64,000 nt of DNA from Natrinema sp031626495 (GTDB lineage: Archaea; Halobacteriota; Halobacteria; Halobacteriales; Natrialbaceae): positions 310,001-374,000 of the forward strand of contig NZ_JAMQOJ010000002.1 of assembly GCF_031626495.1 (NCBI RefSeq). The letters run 5' to 3'. Below the pieces are notes generated by a model that had not been told where the DNA came from, ran no database searches, and worked only from the letters and a program-made list of their open reading frames with translations. The translations under genes and the position numbers were made by a program. Below, piece by piece: positions 61,983 through 64,000 of the stretch; the stretch's first letter is position 1, and every line of letters starts with the position of its first letter.

Positions 61983-63200
61983 ATGGCAGCCATCGCTAAC
62001 GGGAAGTGGCGTGCACTCATTCTGGTCGGGATTGCGGAGTTGTTTGCGATGACTCTGTGGTTTAGCGGGACAGCAGTCGGCCCGGAACTGGCCGAGATGT
62101 GGCATCTCTCCGCTGCCGAGACGGCGTGGCTGACCAACGCCGTCCAATTGGGCTTCGTCGTCGGTGCGTTGCTGTCGGCAACGCTCACCATCGCTGATGT
62201 CATCCTGCCGAGGTATCTTTTTGCAGGTTCTGCGCTCGCCGGTGCTGGTGCGACGGCACTCATCGCTGGGTTCGTCTCGAGCGGCCTTCCAGCTATCGTC
62301 CTCCGTTTCGCCACCGGCGTCGCCCTCGCTGGTGTGTATCCGACGGGGATGAAGATGATGGCCGCATGGTTCGACAAAGGGCGTGGCCTCGCTATCGGCG
62401 TCCTCGTCGGCGCACTCACTGTCGGTTCGGCGTCGCCACATCTCATCCGGGCTGTCGGTGGCATCGGCCGACCAGATCTCGTGCTCTACGGGACCGCAGG
62501 GCTCGCAGCTCTTGGTGGGCTTCTCGTCCTCGCCTACGAAGATGGGCCGTACCAGCCCGAGACGTCCCCATTCGACCCCAGCGCAATCCAGCGTATCGTC
62601 ACCGATCGCAGTGTTATCTTAGCAAACACCGGCTATTTCGGTCACATGTGGGAGCTGTACGCGGTCTGGACATGGATACCGATCTATCTTGCAGCCAGCC
62701 TCGAAGCCAGTGGGACGGCCAACGCGGAACAACTCGCTGCAGTCTTAGCATTCGGGACGATCGCAATCGGCGGGGTAGGGGCCTGGCTTGCGGGTTCGGC
62801 TGCTGATCGGTGGGGACGGTCGCTGGTGACGAGCGTCTCAATGGGTATCTCCGGAACCGCCTGCCTTCTCGCCGGTATCGTCTTCGGCTCATCACTAGTC
62901 ATCATCGTCCCATTCGTCCTTGTCTGGGGGTTCTTCATCGTCGCGGACTCCGCGCAGTTTTCCGCGGCTGTCTCGGAACTGGCCGATGAGAGTTACGTCG
63001 GCTCTGCACTAACGCTTCAGACTGCTATCGGCTTTCTCATCACCATCGCCTCCATCCAGTTGATTCCCATAGCTCAGAACATGGTTGGGTGGCGGTGGGC
63101 CTTCATCCCGCTCGTTATCGGCCCACTCGTGGGGACGAGTGCGATGCTGTGGCTGCGGTCGCTCCCCGAGGCCAACCGACTGGCAGGTGGGCGGGGATAA
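61983..63200 (+). CDS. MFS-family permease
   Basis: The 405-aa protein has 12 hydrophobic segments in two halves. GVYPTGMKMMAAWFDKGRGL is typical of MFS loop 4-5 regions and AAWLAGSAADRWGRS-like sequence GAWLAGSAADRWGRSLV is the loop between helices 8 and 9. The substrate cannot be assigned. It follows a strong TATA box and is monocistronic. Confidence 0.87.
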   Translation: MAAIANGKWRALILVGIAELFAMTLWFSGTAVGPELAEMWHLSAAETAWLTNAVQLGFVVGALLSATLTIADVILPRYLFAGSALAGAGATALIAGFVSSGLPAIVLRFATGVALAGVYPTGMKMMAAWFDKGRGLAIGVLVGALTVGSASPHLIRAVGGIGRPDLVLYGTAGLAALGGLLVLAYEDGPYQPETSPFDPSAIQRIVTDRSVILANTGYFGHMWELYAVWTWIPIYLAASLEASGTANAEQLAAVLAFGTIAIGGVGAWLAGSAADRWGRSLVTSVSMGISGTACLLAGIVFGSSLVIIVPFVLVWGFFIVADSAQFSAAVSELADESYVGSALTLQTAIGFLITIASIQLIPIAQNMVGWRWAFIPLVIGPLVGTSAMLWLRSLPEANRLAGGRG

Positions 63201-63214
63201 TCCGGAACATCCCC

Positions 63215-63295
63215 ATGTTCTACTGCCCCGAGCGCCATGCCAAGGGTGAATTCCGTGAAGGGGACCCGGACGACTGGAAAGAGACAGACGGATAA
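63215..63295 (+). CDS. 26-codon open frame, possible gene remnant
   Basis: MFYCPERHAKGEFREGDPDDWKETDG reads like real protein, but is short and has no recognised family. It follows the MFS gene by 14 nt. Could be a micro-protein or a 3' remnant. Confidence 0.25.
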   Translation: MFYCPERHAKGEFREGDPDDWKETDG

Positions 63296-63349
63296 ATCTG
63301 TTCTCTATACTGAGCGATTGGGCACCCCTCTGAATGGGCGTCAATCTGT

Positions 63350-63440
63350 GCTGCATTCGCGCCTTGTATTCAGCAGCGGCTGACTCCATCACCAGATTTC
63401 TGCCAGAAACGACCTGCTGAATACAGAGACGGTATGCAGC
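63350..63440. repeat. MITE-like inverted repeat
   Basis: Two 27-bp arms face each other with a 37-nt centre. The left arm (63350-63376) starts GCTGCAT and ends TGTATTCAGCAG; the reverse complement of the right arm (63414-63440) has the same ends, with 21 of 27 positions equal. No transposase lies inside. Confidence 0.55.
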
Positions 63441-63463
63441 AGAAGAGTAGACCGCGTCACCGG

Positions 63464-63769
63464 TTAGCTATCGGCGCTCCGAGCAGGTACGCCGTAATCG
63501 ATGTTGACTTCCGGCGTGCTCGGGGATTCCGGTGAAGGAGCACCGTTCCAATCGACGACGTGAGCGTTCGCCATTTCGCCGGAGAACTGGAACCGATCAA
63601 CGCCGGTTTCGATCGCTCCCTCCGCCGTCTGCTCCGAGATGATCACTGCCTCTTCGTCCGGGTCGGCAGCAACCATCTCGATGGTACCGTCGACGCTAAT
63701 TTCGTAGTTCGCTGGTACTCCCCTGCCAACGATTGTGATGAGATTTGTCAGACTACGCTCAGATGGCAT
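63464..63769 (-). CDS. small protein paralogous to the 57402 gene product (copy B)
   Basis: The 101-aa protein has TNLITIVGRGVPANYEISVD, TIEMVAADPDEEAVIISEQT, AEGAIETGVDRFQFSGE, VDWNGAPSPESPSTPEVNID, the same plan as copy A. It is preceded by the conserved 20-bp promoter element and is near a third PadR gene. Function unknown. Confidence 0.7.
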   Translation of the reverse strand: MPSERSLTNLITIVGRGVPANYEISVDGTIEMVAADPDEEAVIISEQTAEGAIETGVDRFQFSGEMANAHVVDWNGAPSPESPSTPEVNIDYGVPARSADS

Positions 63770-63790
63770 ACTCTGAGAACGCGATTCTGC

Positions 63791-63810
63791 CAGTATAAGC
63801 CTTCCTGTCG
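63791..63810 (-). promoter_or_regulatory. conserved 20-bp promoter element, copy 2
   Basis: The reverse complement CGACAGGAAGGCTTATACTG is 18/20 identical to 57361-57380, and both copies end exactly 21 nt before the ATG. Confidence 0.65.
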
Positions 63811-63864
63811 ACGAAACAGTAAGGGTGGTAGACCATGCCGAGCGGACGAATACAGACCTTCTCC

Positions 63865-64000
63865 TTACGATTCAACGTATTGCTCCTCCCACTCCCGCCG
63901 GTCCTCAATTTCTTCCTCACCAGCATCGGTGATGGCGTAGTAGTTCGTCCGGCGATCGAGTTGTCCTTTCTCTACTAGCTCTTTGTTCACGAGCGTGTCG
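63865..64000 (-). CDS. PadR-family transcriptional regulator (copy 3), C-terminal part
   Basis: The minus strand from the window edge reads DTLVNKELVEKGQLDRRTNY then YAITDAGEEEIEDRREWEEQ and YVES stop. It is nearly identical to the C-terminal half of copy 1. The N-terminus lies outside the window. Confidence 0.85.
   Translation of the reverse strand, partial: DTLVNKELVEKGQLDRRTNYYAITDAGEEEIEDRREWEEQYVES

Noticed and set aside
55565..64000. tRNA-Val as an attachment site for the whole right-hand region
   Set aside because: I found no integrase and no repeat of the tRNA 3' end inside the window, so an intact element cannot be claimed.

Overview
The window is haloarchaeal chromosome, probably from a Natrialbaceae-like member of the Halobacteria (the family is an inference; the class is well supported). 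Proteins are strongly acidic, GC-rich codons dominate the core, TATA boxes lie about 25-30 nt upstream of many start codons (leaderless mRNAs), and there are type III RuBisCO, halocyanin, halolysin-like Tat proteases, a split glycine decarboxylase and haloarchaeal zinc-ribbon families.

Core region 1 (1-13.6 kb): a UbiA prenyltransferase cut by the window edge, sucC-sucD, type III RuBisCO, an alpha/beta hydrolase of the haloalkane dehalogenase type, a biotin cluster (bioB, an oxidoreductase, bioF, bioD) with a BirA-like operator over the bioB start codon, and rfcL.

Integrated element (about 13,571-25,708): an AT-richer, codon-divergent island bounded by a 20-bp direct repeat (19/20). The left copy is the first 20 bases of rfcL. 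The right copy is an orphan second copy of the rfcL start, followed at once by stop codons. The element carries a RHH-like protein overlapping a tyrosine integrase, a string of overlapping small genes, a halocyanin, a catalytic-domain-only tyrosine recombinase with a wHTH gene, a GmrSD-like (DUF262/DUF1524) nuclease with its own HTH gene, and a 404-aa protein I do not recognise. It separates rfcL from its native upstream neighbour, a VapB/VapC-type pair whose toxin is frameshifted. This 5'-end insertion that re-supplies a start codon and upstream region to an essential replication gene is the most unusual structure here.

Core region 2 (25.7-55.6 kb): a glutamate-cysteine ligase family protein, CNNM/CBS transporter, CinA-like protein, M48 protease, UbiB-family kinase, gcvT-gcvH and the distant gcvPA-gcvPB (together a complete glycine cleavage set except the shared lipoamide dehydrogenase), aldehyde dehydrogenase, halolysin-like protease, NhaC antiporter overlapping a TRAM-like gene, TatD-like hydrolase, pilin-like protein, HMG-CoA synthase (isoprenoid pathway, with a 34-bp duplication of its 3' end), AI-2E permease, cobalamin adenosyltransferase and an adenine deaminase-like enzyme.

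Accessory region (55.6-64 kb) begins after a tRNA-Val(CAC) gene. It holds gene remnants, a PD-(D/E)XK-like protein, three PadR-type regulators, two paralogous small proteins that share an identical 20-bp promoter element at an identical distance from their start codons, a second subtilase, an SDR, an MFS permease and a MITE-like inverted repeat.
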